From Chitinophagaceae bacterium (GTDB taxonomy: Bacteria; Bacteroidota; Bacteroidia; Chitinophagales; Chitinophagaceae), in NCBI GenBank assembly GCA_004322015.1, contig SCQT01000068.1:1-55492 (forward strand): a DNA stretch of 55,492 bases, written 5' to 3'. The first letter of the stretch is position 1. Each line of letters starts with the position of its first letter. A program made the translations under genes and the position numbers. Positions 27,390-37,300 of the stretch are shown here, piece by piece. The notes beneath the pieces were generated by a model. It ran no database searches, was not told the DNA's origin, and saw nothing but the letters and a program-made list of their open reading frames with translations.

Positions 27390-28604
27390 TCACACTTTTC
27401 CCTTCACATCCATGGCATCTCTTAGCCCGTTTCCCAAAAGATTGAATGCCAATACCATGATCATAATGGCAATACCGGGTACAATAGCTAAAAACGGATT
27501 ATGGGTAATGATAAATCCGTAGTTTTCTTTCAGCATCAGGCCCCAGGACGGGGTGGGGGGCTGCACGCCTACGCCTAAGAAGCTTAATCCCGCTTCAATA
27601 ATGATGGCGGCAGCAAAGTTATTAGCTGCTATCACCAATACGGGCCCTAAAATATTCGGAAGAATATGTTTTCCAATGATACGCAAATGGCCGAAACCCA
27701 TGGCATGCGCCGCTTCTATATATTGCATTTCCCGCACGCTCATGACCTGTCCGCGTATGATGCGCGCCACGCTTACCCAGAGGGTAAGCCCTACTGCAAT
27801 AAATATTTGCCAGAATCCTTTTCCAATGGCGATCGTTAAGGCAAAAACCAGCAATAGAGACGGGACAGACCATACTACATTGATAAGCCACATCACGATG
27901 TCATCCGTTTTTCCCCTGAAATATCCTGCAACAGAGCCTAAAAATATACCGATAACCAATGAAATAATAACCGCCACCAGACCTACGCTCAGGCTGACCC
28001 GCACACCAACAATGATCCGGCTCAGGATATCCCTGCCAAACTTGTCTGTGCCCAACCAATAGGTTTTTTGAAATACCTGGTGATCGCGGATCTGTTTTTC
28101 CAATTGTGCCACGCTGATTTTTTCCGTTTGCCCTGATTCATTTATATAAAAAAGAATATCGCCCTGTTTTTGAATAATTCTGTTTCCCGGAGGCAACGGA
28201 TACACAATATGCAGCATATCCATTGACTCCGCAACAGCAGTATCTTCATCCACATAATGGCGGTAATGCACACTGTCGCCGGAAAATCCCCATCCGGTAA
28301 TGGGAATAAAGGTATAAGGAGAGGGTGCACCGTGCAACAATCTTTCCCATAAAGAAACACGGGGAACGGGAACCTCTTTATGCACAGCAAGCAGCCTGGT
28401 ATGAAAGCCCGGCCTTTTACCGCTCAGCTCAAGCGTCATTTCATTGGCGTCAGGCGTATGATCGGGAGAGATATAGTATGCGAAGACTCCTAACAGTACT
28501 GCCAGTAAAATCACGATCAGTCCGGCCATGGCGCCCTTGTTCTTTTTCAGGCGCAGCCAGGCCAGTTGTCTGAAGGAGTACGATTTACTTGTGTTTTTTC
28601 CCAT
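27390..28604 (-). CDS. OppC-like ABC transporter permease
   Basis: A 404-residue inner-membrane permease of the di/oligopeptide (PepT) family. An N-terminal membrane segment follows the cytoplasmic start (LKKNKGAMAGLIVILLAVLLG, about 18-38). A ~140-residue periplasmic insertion precedes the core domain, beginning near YWLGTDKFGRDILSRIIVG. The EAA loop reads EAAHAMGFGHLRIIGKHILPN. The C-terminal tail has FNLLGNGLRDAMD. The insertion is typical of Bacteroidota OppC-like proteins. No OppB, ATPase or binding protein is adjacent, so its partners are elsewhere. The binding-protein-like gene at 7.9 kb is of another family and is not its partner. Confidence 0.88.
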   Translation of the reverse strand: MGKNTSKSYSFRQLAWLRLKKNKGAMAGLIVILLAVLLGVFAYYISPDHTPDANEMTLELSGKRPGFHTRLLAVHKEVPVPRVSLWERLLHGAPSPYTFIPITGWGFSGDSVHYRHYVDEDTAVAESMDMLHIVYPLPPGNRIIQKQGDILFYINESGQTEKISVAQLEKQIRDHQVFQKTYWLGTDKFGRDILSRIIVGVRVSLSVGLVAVIISLVIGIFLGSVAGYFRGKTDDIVMWLINVVWSVPSLLLVFALTIAIGKGFWQIFIAVGLTLWVSVARIIRGQVMSVREMQYIEAAHAMGFGHLRIIGKHILPNILGPVLVIAANNFAAAIIIEAGLSFLGVGVQPPTPSWGLMLKENYGFIITHNPFLAIVPGIAIMIMVLAFNLLGNGLRDAMDVKGKV

Positions 28605-28720
28605 TGTTATATTACGGGCGTAAAGATAATGATTCGATCTGTAGAAAAATTGAACATAATCCTCTTCAATTGTGTTAACTTCGCAAATACTGAGGCTATC
28701 TTTAAAAAGCTTAAAATATC

Positions 28721-29029
28721 ATGATCACAAGGATGTATGTGGTAAGCGGAATGAACTGTGATGGTTGTGTGACAACTGTAAAAAATGCACTTAAAAATAT
28801 ACCTGAGGTAATAGAGGCGCAGGTGCACCTGAGTGAGCCTCAGGCTATCGTCAGCATGCGGGAAGAAATTCCTTTTCCGGAGCTGCAACAAATTATTTCC
28901 GAAAGCGGCCATTATTCTATTGCTGAAATAGAAGAAGAAAAAGTTGCAGGGCTGTCTGCCCAACCGCAGAAGAAAGGATTCAATAAGATCTTTGGAGCGC
29001 TGCATGCGAAAAAAGATTGTTGTAAATGA
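28721..29029 (+). CDS. Heavy-metal-associated (HMA) domain protein
   Basis: A 102-residue small cytosolic protein with one HMA ferredoxin-like fold. The metal site GMNCDGC is at residues 10-16, followed by the expected beta-alpha-beta-beta-alpha-beta pattern. The C-terminal tail ends HAKKDCCK, adding a second possible thiol site. Likely a copper or similar metal chaperone; no P-type ATPase lies next to it. A DUF2231 membrane protein follows 58 bp downstream on the same strand. Confidence 0.8.
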   Translation: MITRMYVVSGMNCDGCVTTVKNALKNIPEVIEAQVHLSEPQAIVSMREEIPFPELQQIISESGHYSIAEIEEEKVAGLSAQPQKKGFNKIFGALHAKKDCCK

Positions 29030-29087
29030 AGCAATGAGCATTCAATCCCGTATCATATTTTTAAACTGAAAAAAGAAACAGATTGAA

Positions 29088-29738
29088 ATGAGAACTATCA
29101 TGTTGATGACGGCAATACTTTTAATTGCCTTAACTGTCCATGCAAAGAACAATCGAACCATGGCGAACGATACAAAAGCATCATCCCAAACCAATCTGCC
29201 CACCTATCAATCTCCGACTATTAACGATTCTGCTTCCATAGCTTATCAGAAAGCACATAATACAGGTACTCTTTCAGATTTCCCCAGAATGCATCCTTTA
29301 GTGGTGCACTTCCCCATTGTCTTCATCATACTTGCCTTTATCGTTCAGATTATCTCATTCTTTGTCTTCAAATACGAATTAAGCTGGGTGTCTCTTTTCC
29401 TGATCGTATTGGGATTTATTGGTGCTTTTATAGCCACCAATATCTTCCATGGCGGAGATCCGGATTTACCAACCCTAAGCGAGATCGCCCGCCGGACTTT
29501 TGAAAAGCACGAACAATTCGCCCATTATACAGAATGGATCAGCGGAATGGCCGCTGTGGCTAAAATCATCAGCCATTTTGTGTTCAAAATGAAATTATGG
29601 ACAGGCATTATTGTAGCCATTTTGATGGCAGGTGCGGTTTATGCTATTCATACAACCGGAGATATGGGCGCCCGGTTAGTGCATATAGATGCCATCGGTG
29701 TCCAGGGTAACAAAATTCCTCTTCATGATACAGATTGA
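29088..29738 (+). CDS. DUF2231-type membrane protein
   Basis: A 216-residue membrane protein with an N-terminal signal (MRTIMLMTAILLIALTVHA) and four membrane segments. The DUF2231 signature HPLVVHFPIVFIILAFIVQI is at about 71-90, followed by a conserved His-containing loop (FHGGDP) and AVYAIHTTGDMGARLVH. Such proteins often sit beside metal or haem genes, in keeping with the HMA neighbour. Function is not established. Confidence 0.75.
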   Translation: MRTIMLMTAILLIALTVHAKNNRTMANDTKASSQTNLPTYQSPTINDSASIAYQKAHNTGTLSDFPRMHPLVVHFPIVFIILAFIVQIISFFVFKYELSWVSLFLIVLGFIGAFIATNIFHGGDPDLPTLSEIARRTFEKHEQFAHYTEWISGMAAVAKIISHFVFKMKLWTGIIVAILMAGAVYAIHTTGDMGARLVHIDAIGVQGNKIPLHDTD

Positions 29739-30064
29739 TAACTGCTTAGTATTTTTTTAACTTTATCATTTTATGGGGGATTCAATGGCGTTTAGATAAG
29801 GAAATTAGTGCCATAATTCTCACTAACTGAACGGCATTGATTAGGGATGTAAAATTTGAACATCCATACCGATTAAGAATCATTTGATTTTTTTTATCTA
29901 CCTGACTTTTCAGTTAAGAAGTCATATGCAATTTTAGAGAACTCTACCTTCACTTTCGGGGCCTATTTTCAACATTCAAAAAAAATTTTTAAAAAAATTT
30001 GCGAAACCGGAAAGTTGCACATATATTTGCAACCGATTAGTTTCATAAATAATACATCCGATAA
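29739..30064 (+). other. Intergenic region before the ArsR gene
   Basis: A 326-bp gap without a credible ORF. It has runs of A and T near 29977-29999 directly before the ArsR promoter and operator described separately. Nothing else is recognised. Confidence 0.6.
29998..30033 (+). promoter_or_regulatory. Promoter and operator of the ArsR-SRPBCC operon
   Basis: TTTG at 29998-30001 and TATATTTG at 30022-30029 form a near-ideal Bacteroidota promoter with a 20-nt spacer, 35 nt before the ATG. The -7 element is covered by the perfect inverted repeat GTTGCA-N8-TGCAAC (30014-30033), a likely binding site for the ArsR-type protein encoded just downstream. Repression by blocking the -7 region is the natural reading. 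Confidence 0.65.
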
Positions 30065-30385
30065 ATGAGAAGAGATATTTTTCAGGCAATCGCAGACCCG
30101 ACAAGGCGGGCAATAATAGCTTTAATTGCATTACAGGCAATGACACCTAACGCCATTGCCGAAAATTTCAACACTACCCGGCAAGCGGTGTCAAAACATT
30201 TACGCATTCTCACGGAATGTGAACTTATAAAACAAGAGCATCGAGGCAGAGAGATCTACTACTCCCTGGAAATTGACAAAATGAAAGAAATAGACAAATG
30301 GCTAGACCAATACCGGAAGATTTGGGAAGACAGATTTAACCAACTTGACCAAGTATTATCAACAATTAAAAAAAATAAAAAATGA
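30065..30385 (+). CDS. ArsR-family winged-helix repressor
   Basis: A 106-residue winged-helix protein: [17 protein letters not shown], then the [24 protein letters not shown] and the wing [14 protein letters not shown]. The usual arsenic or SmtB metal cysteines are absent, as in the subgroup paired with AHSA1/SRPBCC proteins. It overlaps the next gene by 4 bp (ATGA), typical of that conserved pair. It likely binds the inverted repeat 32 bp upstream and autorepresses. Confidence 0.9.
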   Translation: MRRDIFQAIADPTRRAIIALIALQAMTPNAIAENFNTTRQAVSKHLRILTECELIKQEHRGREIYYSLEIDKMKEIDKWLDQYRKIWEDRFNQLDQVLSTIKKNKK

Positions 30386-30876
30386 AAAACAATCTGCTAT
30401 TTGATTTTACCGTTGACAAAGCAGCCAAAACGGTATTTGTAAACAGAGAATTTGCTGCGGGCCTTTCGCTGGTTTGGGATGCTTTTACCAAACAGGAAGT
30501 TCTTGACCAATGGTGGGCGCCTAAGCCTTGGGCATCAAAGACAAAATTTATGGATTTCAAAGTAGGCGGGCGAAGGTTTTATGCCATGGTAAGCCCTGAA
30601 GGAGAGGAGCATTGGTCAATTCAGCAATATACTTCCATTAGCCCAAAGACCCATTTCAAAATGGTTAATGCTTTTGCGGATAAAGATGAAAACGCCGATT
30701 TGCCTGGCTCTGACTGGGACTTAAATTTCAGTGAACAAAACGGAACGACAAAAGTCAGCATTACCATCTATAATGAATCGCTTGCCCGAATGGAAAAGAT
30801 GATTGAAATGGGCTTTCAGGGAGGATTTACAATGACATTGGATTATTTGGAAAAATTATTGGCAAATTTATCGTAA
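30382..30876 (+). CDS. SRPBCC/AHSA1-domain protein
   Basis: A 164-residue START-like fold: [38 protein letters not shown], and the C-terminal helix [20 protein letters not shown]. Related to the Aha1 C-terminal domain and to toxin/hydrophobic-ligand pockets; the role in this widespread pair with ArsR is not known. No catalytic motif is visible. Confidence 0.87.
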   Translation: MKNNLLFDFTVDKAAKTVFVNREFAAGLSLVWDAFTKQEVLDQWWAPKPWASKTKFMDFKVGGRRFYAMVSPEGEEHWSIQQYTSISPKTHFKMVNAFADKDENADLPGSDWDLNFSEQNGTTKVSITIYNESLARMEKMIEMGFQGGFTMTLDYLEKLLANLS

Positions 30877-30956
30877 GAGAAATGCGCTAAGGCCTGTTCA
30901 ATTTTTCCGGTCGCCGACCTTTTTCTACCATTCACCGATATTCTTCCCAAAATAAC

Positions 30957-30997
30957 CTACGGAAACTTTCTTCATCCAAATAGTTTCCGTAGTTTTG
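30957..30997 (+). promoter_or_regulatory. Operator and -7 element of the TetR-RND operon
   Basis: A perfect 11-bp inverted repeat: CTACGGAAACT (30957-30967) and AGTTTCCGTAG (30982-30992), 14-nt spacer. TAGTTTTG (30990-30997) matches TAnnTTTG and overlaps the right arm; the start codon of tetR follows 37 nt later. The -33 region would lie at the left arm, so a bound TetR would cover both contact sites. Autoregulation of the whole four-gene operon is inferred. Confidence 0.68.
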
Positions 30998-31034
30998 CGT
31001 CTTCATTTTAAAAAAACAGATGATTAAATAGAAA

Positions 31035-31676
31035 ATGGAGCAGGCTGATAAAAAGATGGAGGTGGGAAAACGCATTGCCGAGGCTGGATTTAATCTCTTC
31101 AGGCAATATGGCGTACGGGCTATTACCTTAGACGAAATAGCCCTGCAATTAGGCATTTCCAAAAAGACTATTTACGAGCACTTTACCGGAAAGGATGAAC
31201 TCATTACGGAAATCCTCAGGGAAAGGCTGAATCTGTCCAAACAGCAATTTCAGGACTGTACCTCCAAATCAAAGGATGCGGTTGAAGCTAACATGCTGAT
31301 GATGCAGTTTTTGGACAGTATGTTCCTGAATATGAACCCGGTGGTACTGGTGGATCTGCAAAAGTATCATCCTGCCGCTTATCGCATGTTCCACGAGCAC
31401 ATGTATGGTTTTGTGCTGGAAACCATGAAAAAGAATATCAGACGTGGGATCAGCGAAGGCTTATACAGGGAAGATACGGATGTAGAGATCATGGCCCGCT
31501 TCAGGGTAGAATCCTGCAACTTGTGCTTCATGCCCGGCATTTTTCCCAAAGACCATTTTGAAATGAGCCGGGTGCAACGTCATCTTTTGGAACATTTTCT
31601 GTTTGGTATCGCTACCGAAAAAGGGCATAAAGTAATTTTAAAATATCGAGAAAAAATTTTGAATAAAAATAATTAA
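31035..31676 (+). CDS. TetR/AcrR-family repressor of the efflux operon
   Basis: A 213-residue repressor. The N-terminal HTH is clear: IAEAGFNLFRQYGVRAITLDEIALQLGISKKTIYEHFTGKDEL (about 13-55, motif split here by description only at its key parts TLDEIA, LGISKKTIYEHF). The C-terminal ligand domain is helical and not conserved. It is the first gene of the efflux operon, 4 bp before the TolC-like gene, with a matching palindrome upstream. Inducing ligand is unknown. Confidence 0.92.
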   Translation: MEQADKKMEVGKRIAEAGFNLFRQYGVRAITLDEIALQLGISKKTIYEHFTGKDELITEILRERLNLSKQQFQDCTSKSKDAVEANMLMMQFLDSMFLNMNPVVLVDLQKYHPAAYRMFHEHMYGFVLETMKKNIRRGISEGLYREDTDVEIMARFRVESCNLCFMPGIFPKDHFEMSRVQRHLLEHFLFGIATEKGHKVILKYREKILNKNN

Positions 31677-31680
31677 TATC

Positions 31681-33075
31681 ATGAAACGCTGTTTTCAACT
31701 ATTTATACCGGTCGCTTTTTTAATATTGACATTCACAAAAACATCTTTTGCCCAGGGAGATCATCGTTTTTCGTTGCAACAGTGCATTGATTATGCAATG
31801 CAACATCAGCCGCAGGTTAGAAGCTCGGAAATTGACTTAGAAACAACGAATGCAAAAAATGCGGAAATCACAGGTATGGCGTTGCCCCAGGTTTCTGCCT
31901 CCGGTAGTCTGCAGTATTTACCTGAAATCCCTACCCAGTTTATACCCGATTTTATTTCTCCGGCCGTATATGGAGTGCTGATCAAGGAGAATGTATTGCC
32001 GTCAAATACAAAAATTCCCCAACCGGGGATGTTCCCTGTTGCTTTCGGTACCAAATACAGCGTCACAGGCTCTATCTCTATTAACCAGACGCTTTTTGAA
32101 GGGAGTCTTTTTGTAGCCTTGCAGGCAAAGAAAACATTAGTGGAGCTATCGAAGAAGAGCCTGCAACAGAGTAAGCGGGATGTACGGGTAGCTGTGTCCA
32201 AAGCTTATTACAGCCTGCTGATAAGCAGGAAACAATTGGACCTTACCAATACGAATATTGAACGGGTAAGCAAATTATTACAGGATACTAAAGCCATGTA
32301 TCAAAACGGGTTTGCGGAAAAATTAGATGTGGATCGTGTACAGGTTCAACTTAATAACCTGGAAACTGCCAAAGTAAACCTGATCAATATGTTGGCCGTA
32401 GGCGATCAGCTCTTAAAGTTCCAGATGGGTATGCCGCTCAATGAATTGCTGACTCCCGCCGATACACTTAGCACTTCCGGCCTGGTGGGGGGTTTAAGCG
32501 ATTCAGCAGGATTTCATTATGATGGCCGGATAGAATATTCCCTCCTGCAGACCCAGAAAAAAGCCAATGAATATAATTTAAAAAGATACAAAATGAGCTA
32601 TTTGCCTACTGTTTCAGCGTTTATGAATTACGGAAAAAATGCGGGGCGGGATCAGTTTAATTTCTTTGATGCACATGAGCCCTGGTTCAGCACCTGGATT
32701 GTGGGCCTGAATGTCAGTGTTCCCATATTTGACGGTTTTCAACGAAAAAACCAGGTCAAAGAGGCCAGACTGGCGGTCGAGAAAAATAATATACAATTAG
32801 AAGGGCTGCAACAATCTATTAACTTCGAAGTACAGCAATCTGAAACCTCTTTGCGGAACGACATTATCAATTTGTCTTCGCAGGAAGAAAATATGAAGTT
32901 GGCAGAATCGGTTTATGATGCAGCCAAAAAGAAATATGAGGCCGGCGTGGGAAGCAATTTGGAAGTGGTCAATGCGGAAAGCGACCTGAAGCAGGCCCAG
33001 ACCAACTATTTCAGCGCTTTGTATGATGCCATCATAGCTAAAATTGATTACGAAAAAGCTTTGGGAAAAATTTAA
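31681..33075 (+). CDS. TolC-like outer-membrane efflux protein
   Basis: A 464-residue exported channel protein; the signal peptide ends FAQG. Two outer-membrane efflux repeats are visible, from SLQQCIDYAMQHQPQV to the mid-protein KAYYSLLISRKQLDLT, and from YNLKRYKMSYLPTVSAF to YEAGVGSNLEVVNAESDLKQ and the C-terminal YFSALYDAIIAKIDYEKALG. It forms the trimeric exit duct of the RND pump encoded downstream. Confidence 0.93.
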   Translation: MKRCFQLFIPVAFLILTFTKTSFAQGDHRFSLQQCIDYAMQHQPQVRSSEIDLETTNAKNAEITGMALPQVSASGSLQYLPEIPTQFIPDFISPAVYGVLIKENVLPSNTKIPQPGMFPVAFGTKYSVTGSISINQTLFEGSLFVALQAKKTLVELSKKSLQQSKRDVRVAVSKAYYSLLISRKQLDLTNTNIERVSKLLQDTKAMYQNGFAEKLDVDRVQVQLNNLETAKVNLINMLAVGDQLLKFQMGMPLNELLTPADTLSTSGLVGGLSDSAGFHYDGRIEYSLLQTQKKANEYNLKRYKMSYLPTVSAFMNYGKNAGRDQFNFFDAHEPWFSTWIVGLNVSVPIFDGFQRKNQVKEARLAVEKNNIQLEGLQQSINFEVQQSETSLRNDIINLSSQEENMKLAESVYDAAKKKYEAGVGSNLEVVNAESDLKQAQTNYFSALYDAIIAKIDYEKALGKI

Positions 33076-33099
33076 AATGAATTAAATAAAAACTTTCAG

Positions 33100-34200
33100 A
33101 TGAAACGGATTACTATTATAAGCCTGATTACTTTGATGTTGGCGGCATGTAACTCTACCTCCCCCAACAAGCAGCAACAATTGGACAAGCTCAAAAGTGA
33201 GCGCAGTAAACTAAATACCCAGATCAGCCGGCTGGAAAAAGAACTGGGTGCGGGGAAAGAAGGGCCACGAAAAGTCATTTCCATCGCCGTGAATACATTA
33301 CAGCCTTCCGTATTTAAAAATTACATAGAAGTACAAGGTAAGGTGGATGCACAAAAAAATGTGACCGTTACGGCTGAAGCCGCTGCAGTAATTAAAACGA
33401 TTTATGTCCAGACAGGGCAACAGGTCTCTGCAGGACAAACCCTTGCTCAGCTTGATGATAATGTGGTGCGTCAGCAGATAGCCCAATTACAAAGCCAACT
33501 GGCATTTGCAAAAAACATTTATGACCGCCAGCAGAATTTGTGGGATCAGAATATCGGCACCAAGGTGCAATTGCTGACTGCCAAAAATAATTATGAGAAT
33601 GTGGAGAAGCAAATCCAGGTGCTGGAATCCCAGTTATCATTGTATCGCATTAAAGCGCCCTTCAGCGGGGTGGTGGATGAAGTGATCGCCAAGCTGGGAC
33701 AAGCGGTTTCTCCCGGGGTACCCACTTTTACAATAGTGAATCTGACAGATCTGAAAGTAACCGGACAAATCGGAGAAAACTATGTGGGTAAAGTACATAC
33801 CGGTGATAAAGTAGATATAGTATTTCCTGATTTACAAGATACTTTGCGCACGAGGATAACTTATGTAAGCAAGGTGATAGATCCTGTCAGCAGGGCATTT
33901 ACCGTAGATATCCGTTTGCCTCACGATGCGGCTTATCACCCGAACATGCTGGCCGTGATCAGGGTGGTCAGTTACCAAAATAATAAGGCCATTACCGTTC
34001 CGATAAGCGTATTGCAACATGATGCCACAGGAAATTATGTATATATCGCAGAAGATAATAAAGCCAAAAAAATACCTGTGACCGTAAACCAGACTTATGG
34101 AGGTAATGCCGAAATTACCGGCGGATTAAAAGCCGGCGACCAACTGATCATTGCGGGATATGATAATGTAAATGACGGAGATACCGTGCAGGCGGAATAA
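33100..34200 (+). CDS. RND efflux periplasmic adaptor (membrane fusion protein)
   Basis: A 366-residue lipoprotein; the lipobox LMLAAC places the Cys near residue 17. A coiled-coil starts at once (QQQLDKLKSERSKLNTQISR), then lipoyl-like half motifs VQTGQQVSAGQTLAQLDDN and IKAPFSGVVDEVIAKLGQAV, a beta-barrel, and the C-terminal membrane-proximal domain. It bridges the RND pump and TolC. The extra N-terminal coil is common in Bacteroidota adaptors. Confidence 0.93.
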   Translation: MKRITIISLITLMLAACNSTSPNKQQQLDKLKSERSKLNTQISRLEKELGAGKEGPRKVISIAVNTLQPSVFKNYIEVQGKVDAQKNVTVTAEAAAVIKTIYVQTGQQVSAGQTLAQLDDNVVRQQIAQLQSQLAFAKNIYDRQQNLWDQNIGTKVQLLTAKNNYENVEKQIQVLESQLSLYRIKAPFSGVVDEVIAKLGQAVSPGVPTFTIVNLTDLKVTGQIGENYVGKVHTGDKVDIVFPDLQDTLRTRITYVSKVIDPVSRAFTVDIRLPHDAAYHPNMLAVIRVVSYQNNKAITVPISVLQHDATGNYVYIAEDNKAKKIPVTVNQTYGGNAEITGGLKAGDQLIIAGYDNVNDGDTVQAE

Positions 34201-34235
34201 ATGTTTCATTGTGCCGATGGTTTCATGTTTTTGGG

Positions 34236-34277
34236 GTTTCAGGTTTTGAGTTTCCGGTTTGAGGTTTCGGGTTTGAG
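34236..34277 (+). repeat. Three degenerate 13-15-bp repeats
   Basis: GTTTCAGGTTTTGAG, TTTCCGGTTTGAG and GTTTCGGGTTTGAG follow each other directly. They lie just before the heptamer array in the gap between the adaptor and pump genes. Role unknown; likely simple-sequence DNA of the same type. Confidence 0.65.
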
Positions 34278-34283
34278 CAAGGC

Positions 34284-34332
34284 ATTCACCATTCACGATT
34301 CACGATTGACCATTCACGATTGACGATTGATA
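34284..34332 (+). repeat. Heptamer tandem array (seven copies) before the RND pump gene
   Basis: Seven contiguous 7-bp units: ATTCACC, ATTCACG, ATTCACG, ATTGACC, ATTCACG, ATTGACG, ATTGATA, consensus ATTSACS. The array ends 17 nt before the pump start codon. It resembles the short tandemly repeated sequences known from cyanobacteria more than any regulatory site. Confidence 0.85.
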
Positions 34333-34349
34333 AAATATAAAATAAAGTC

Positions 34350-37300
34350 ATGAAAGACGTATTTAAAGAGTTTAAACCATCCAGTTGGGCGATTGGTAAT
34401 CGTACCACGGTTTATTTCGTTACCATATTGATCACTTTAGCAGGATTACTGGCATATAATACTTTGCCCAAAGAGCAGTTTCCCGATATCACGATCCCTA
34501 CGATCTATGTGACAACGATTTATCCGGGTACTTCACCGGAGAATATGGAGAAGCTGGTTACAAAAGAGATCGAAAAACAATGTAAGTCTCTGAAAGGGTT
34601 AAAGAAGATCACCAGTAATTCTATCCAGGATTTTTCGATGGTGAAGGTGGAATTTAATACCAATGTCAATATTGATGTGGCGAAGCAGGAAGTAAAAGAT
34701 GCGGTAGATAAAGCCAAGGCTTCTACGGATTTTCCCAAAGATCTGCCTTCGCCGCCCAATGTGATAGATGTGAACTTGTCGGACATGCCGATTTTGTACG
34801 TCAATATTTCCGGTAATTATGATCTGAAAAAGCTCAAAAAATATGCAGATGATCTGAAGGACAAGTTAGAGGCTTTGCCTGCAATCAACAAGGTGGATGA
34901 AGTGGGTGCTCCTGACCGTGAGGTGCAAATCAATGTGGATATGAATAAAATGGCAGCGGCACAGATATCATTTGCCAATATTCAATCTGCAGTGGCGAAT
35001 GAAAATCATACCATATCCGGCGGAACCGTTAAAATGAATGGGCAGGAACGCGATGTGGAAATGAAGCAGGAATTTACAGACATTAACCAGATCGCCAATC
35101 TCATTGTCCGTTCTCCTGTCGGCGGACAGGTTTTTCTGAAAAATATTGCACAGATAAAAGATACTTTTAAAGACAGAGACAGTTATGCTTCTTTAGACGG
35201 GAAGCCGGTCATCACGCTGAATGTAATTAAGCGCAGCAGCGCTAACCTGATTGATGCGTCGGATAAGGTAAGGGAAACCGTAACTCAAATGCAAAAAACG
35301 GAATTTCCCCAAAACCTGCATGTGGACATTACCGGAGATCAGTCGGACAAGACGCGCAGCACCTTGCAGGATCTGATCAATACGATTATTATCGGATTTA
35401 TCTTGGTTACTTTGATCCTCATGTTCTTCATGGGAGCCACCAATGCAATCTTCGTTGCCCTGGCTGTTCCATTATCAATGTTCATTGCATTTCTGGTCTT
35501 GCCCATTCTCGGATATTCCATGAACATGATTGTATTGTTTGCATTCCTGCTCGCTTTGGGAATTGTGGTGGATGACGCCATTGTCGTGATCGAAAATACA
35601 CATCGTATTTATGATAATGGTAAAATGCCTATTGCCAAAGCTGCTAAGATGGCAACCGGAGAAATATTCTTACCGGTACTGGCCGGGACGCTGACCACGC
35701 TTGCCCCCTTTATCCCTTTGGCATTCTGGACAGGCATTGTGGGCGAATTCATGGTTTTCCTGCCTATTACTTTGATCATTACATTGCTGGCCTCCTTAGT
35801 AGTAGCCTATATTTTGAATCCGGTTTTTGCGGTGGATTTCATGAAGCCGCATAAAGTGAGAACGAAAGGTCAATCTAAGTGGACCAAACGAATGAAGATC
35901 ACAGTCATTGTTATGGCAGCAATGGCATTGATATTCTATCTGCTCGGCGGTGTAGGATTTGGCAATTTCATTATGGCGCTTTTGATCATCTATTTATTAT
36001 ATCAGTTTGTTTTTGAAAAGGTTATTAGTAAATTTCAGGATAAAGTATGGCCTGGTTTTAAATCGCTTTATTCCCGCATATTAGCGGCAGCCCTCCGCCA
36101 TCCGGGCAGGTTGCTCGGCGGAACATTGATCTTGTTTGTTTTATCCATTGTGTTCTTCGCAGTGCGGGGACCTAAGGTGGAATTTTTCCCGACCGCTGAT
36201 CCTAACTTCGCTTATGTATATCTTCAAATGCCGGTAGGTACGGCGGCTGCTACCACCAATCAGGTTCTCGGAGAATTAGAGAATCGCGTGGACAGCGTGC
36301 TGGGCATTAATTACGCCACAGGGAAAAAGAATCCGGCAGTCGAATCTGTCATTACCAACGTTGCCATTGGAGCTGCGCCAGCGAGCAGCGATGACAATTT
36401 TGGTACTCACTCTAATTTGGGGAAAATCACTGTTAATTTCGTTCAGTATGATCAAAGACACGGGGTTTCTACGCAAAAGTATTTAGACGAAATACGCAAT
36501 TCTGTAAAAGGAATTCCCGGTGCAACGGTTACAGTGGATAAAGAAGAAATGGGACCTCCGGTAGGTCAGCCTATTGATATAGAAATTACGGGTGATGATC
36601 TGGATACGCTGATCGCCACCTCGGGGAGATTAAAGCAATATATTAATGCGCAGGATATAGGAGGGATAGAGGAGCTGACTTCAGATTTTGATAATAATAA
36701 ACCCGAAATAGTTTTTGATGTTAATCGTGAATTTGCCAACCGCCAGGGTATTTCCAGCGGACAGATAGGTTCCAATATCCGTACCGCCATATTTGGTACC
36801 GAAATAAGCCGTTTTCGTGATCCCAGCGAAGATGAAGATTACCCGATTGATGTACGTGCAATCCCTTCACAAAGAGATAATATTAACCTGTTGCAAAATA
36901 TGGTGATCACTTACCAGGATATGAGCATGCAGGGAAAGATCAGGCAGGTGCCTTTATCCTCTTTGGCAGATATACGTTATACTACCACTTATGGGGGTAT
37001 CCGTCACCTCAATCAAAAAAGAGTGATCTCCCTTACTTCCAATGTGCTGAATGGATATAATGCCAATGAAGTAGTGCAGAAAATAGAAACTGCTATCAAT
37101 AATTATCATTTACCGGAAGGTATTTCTGTGAAAATGGGAGGGGCACAGGAAGATCAGCAGGCCACCCAATCTTTCCTGCAGGTCGCTTTGCTGGCTGCCA
37201 TCGGATTGATATTCCTTATTTTGATGCTTCAATTTAATTCTATCAGCAAAACCTTAATTATAATCAGTGAGGTTATCTTCAGTGTTATCGGCGTATTGTT

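Noticed and set aside
3852-27390. Locus carried by an insertion sequence or integrative element
   Set aside because: No transposase, integrase, tRNA site or terminal repeat was seen at either edge; only the dehydrogenase relic hints at rearrangement.
7918-28604. Pairing the solute-binding-like protein with the OppC-like permease
   Set aside because: They belong to different transporter families, lie on opposite strands nearly 20 kb apart, and the binding-like protein has no export signal.
28607-29041. Minus-strand 144-codon ORF over the HMA gene
   Set aside because: The plus strand has a clear HMA protein with GMNCDGC; the minus reading has no recognisable domain.
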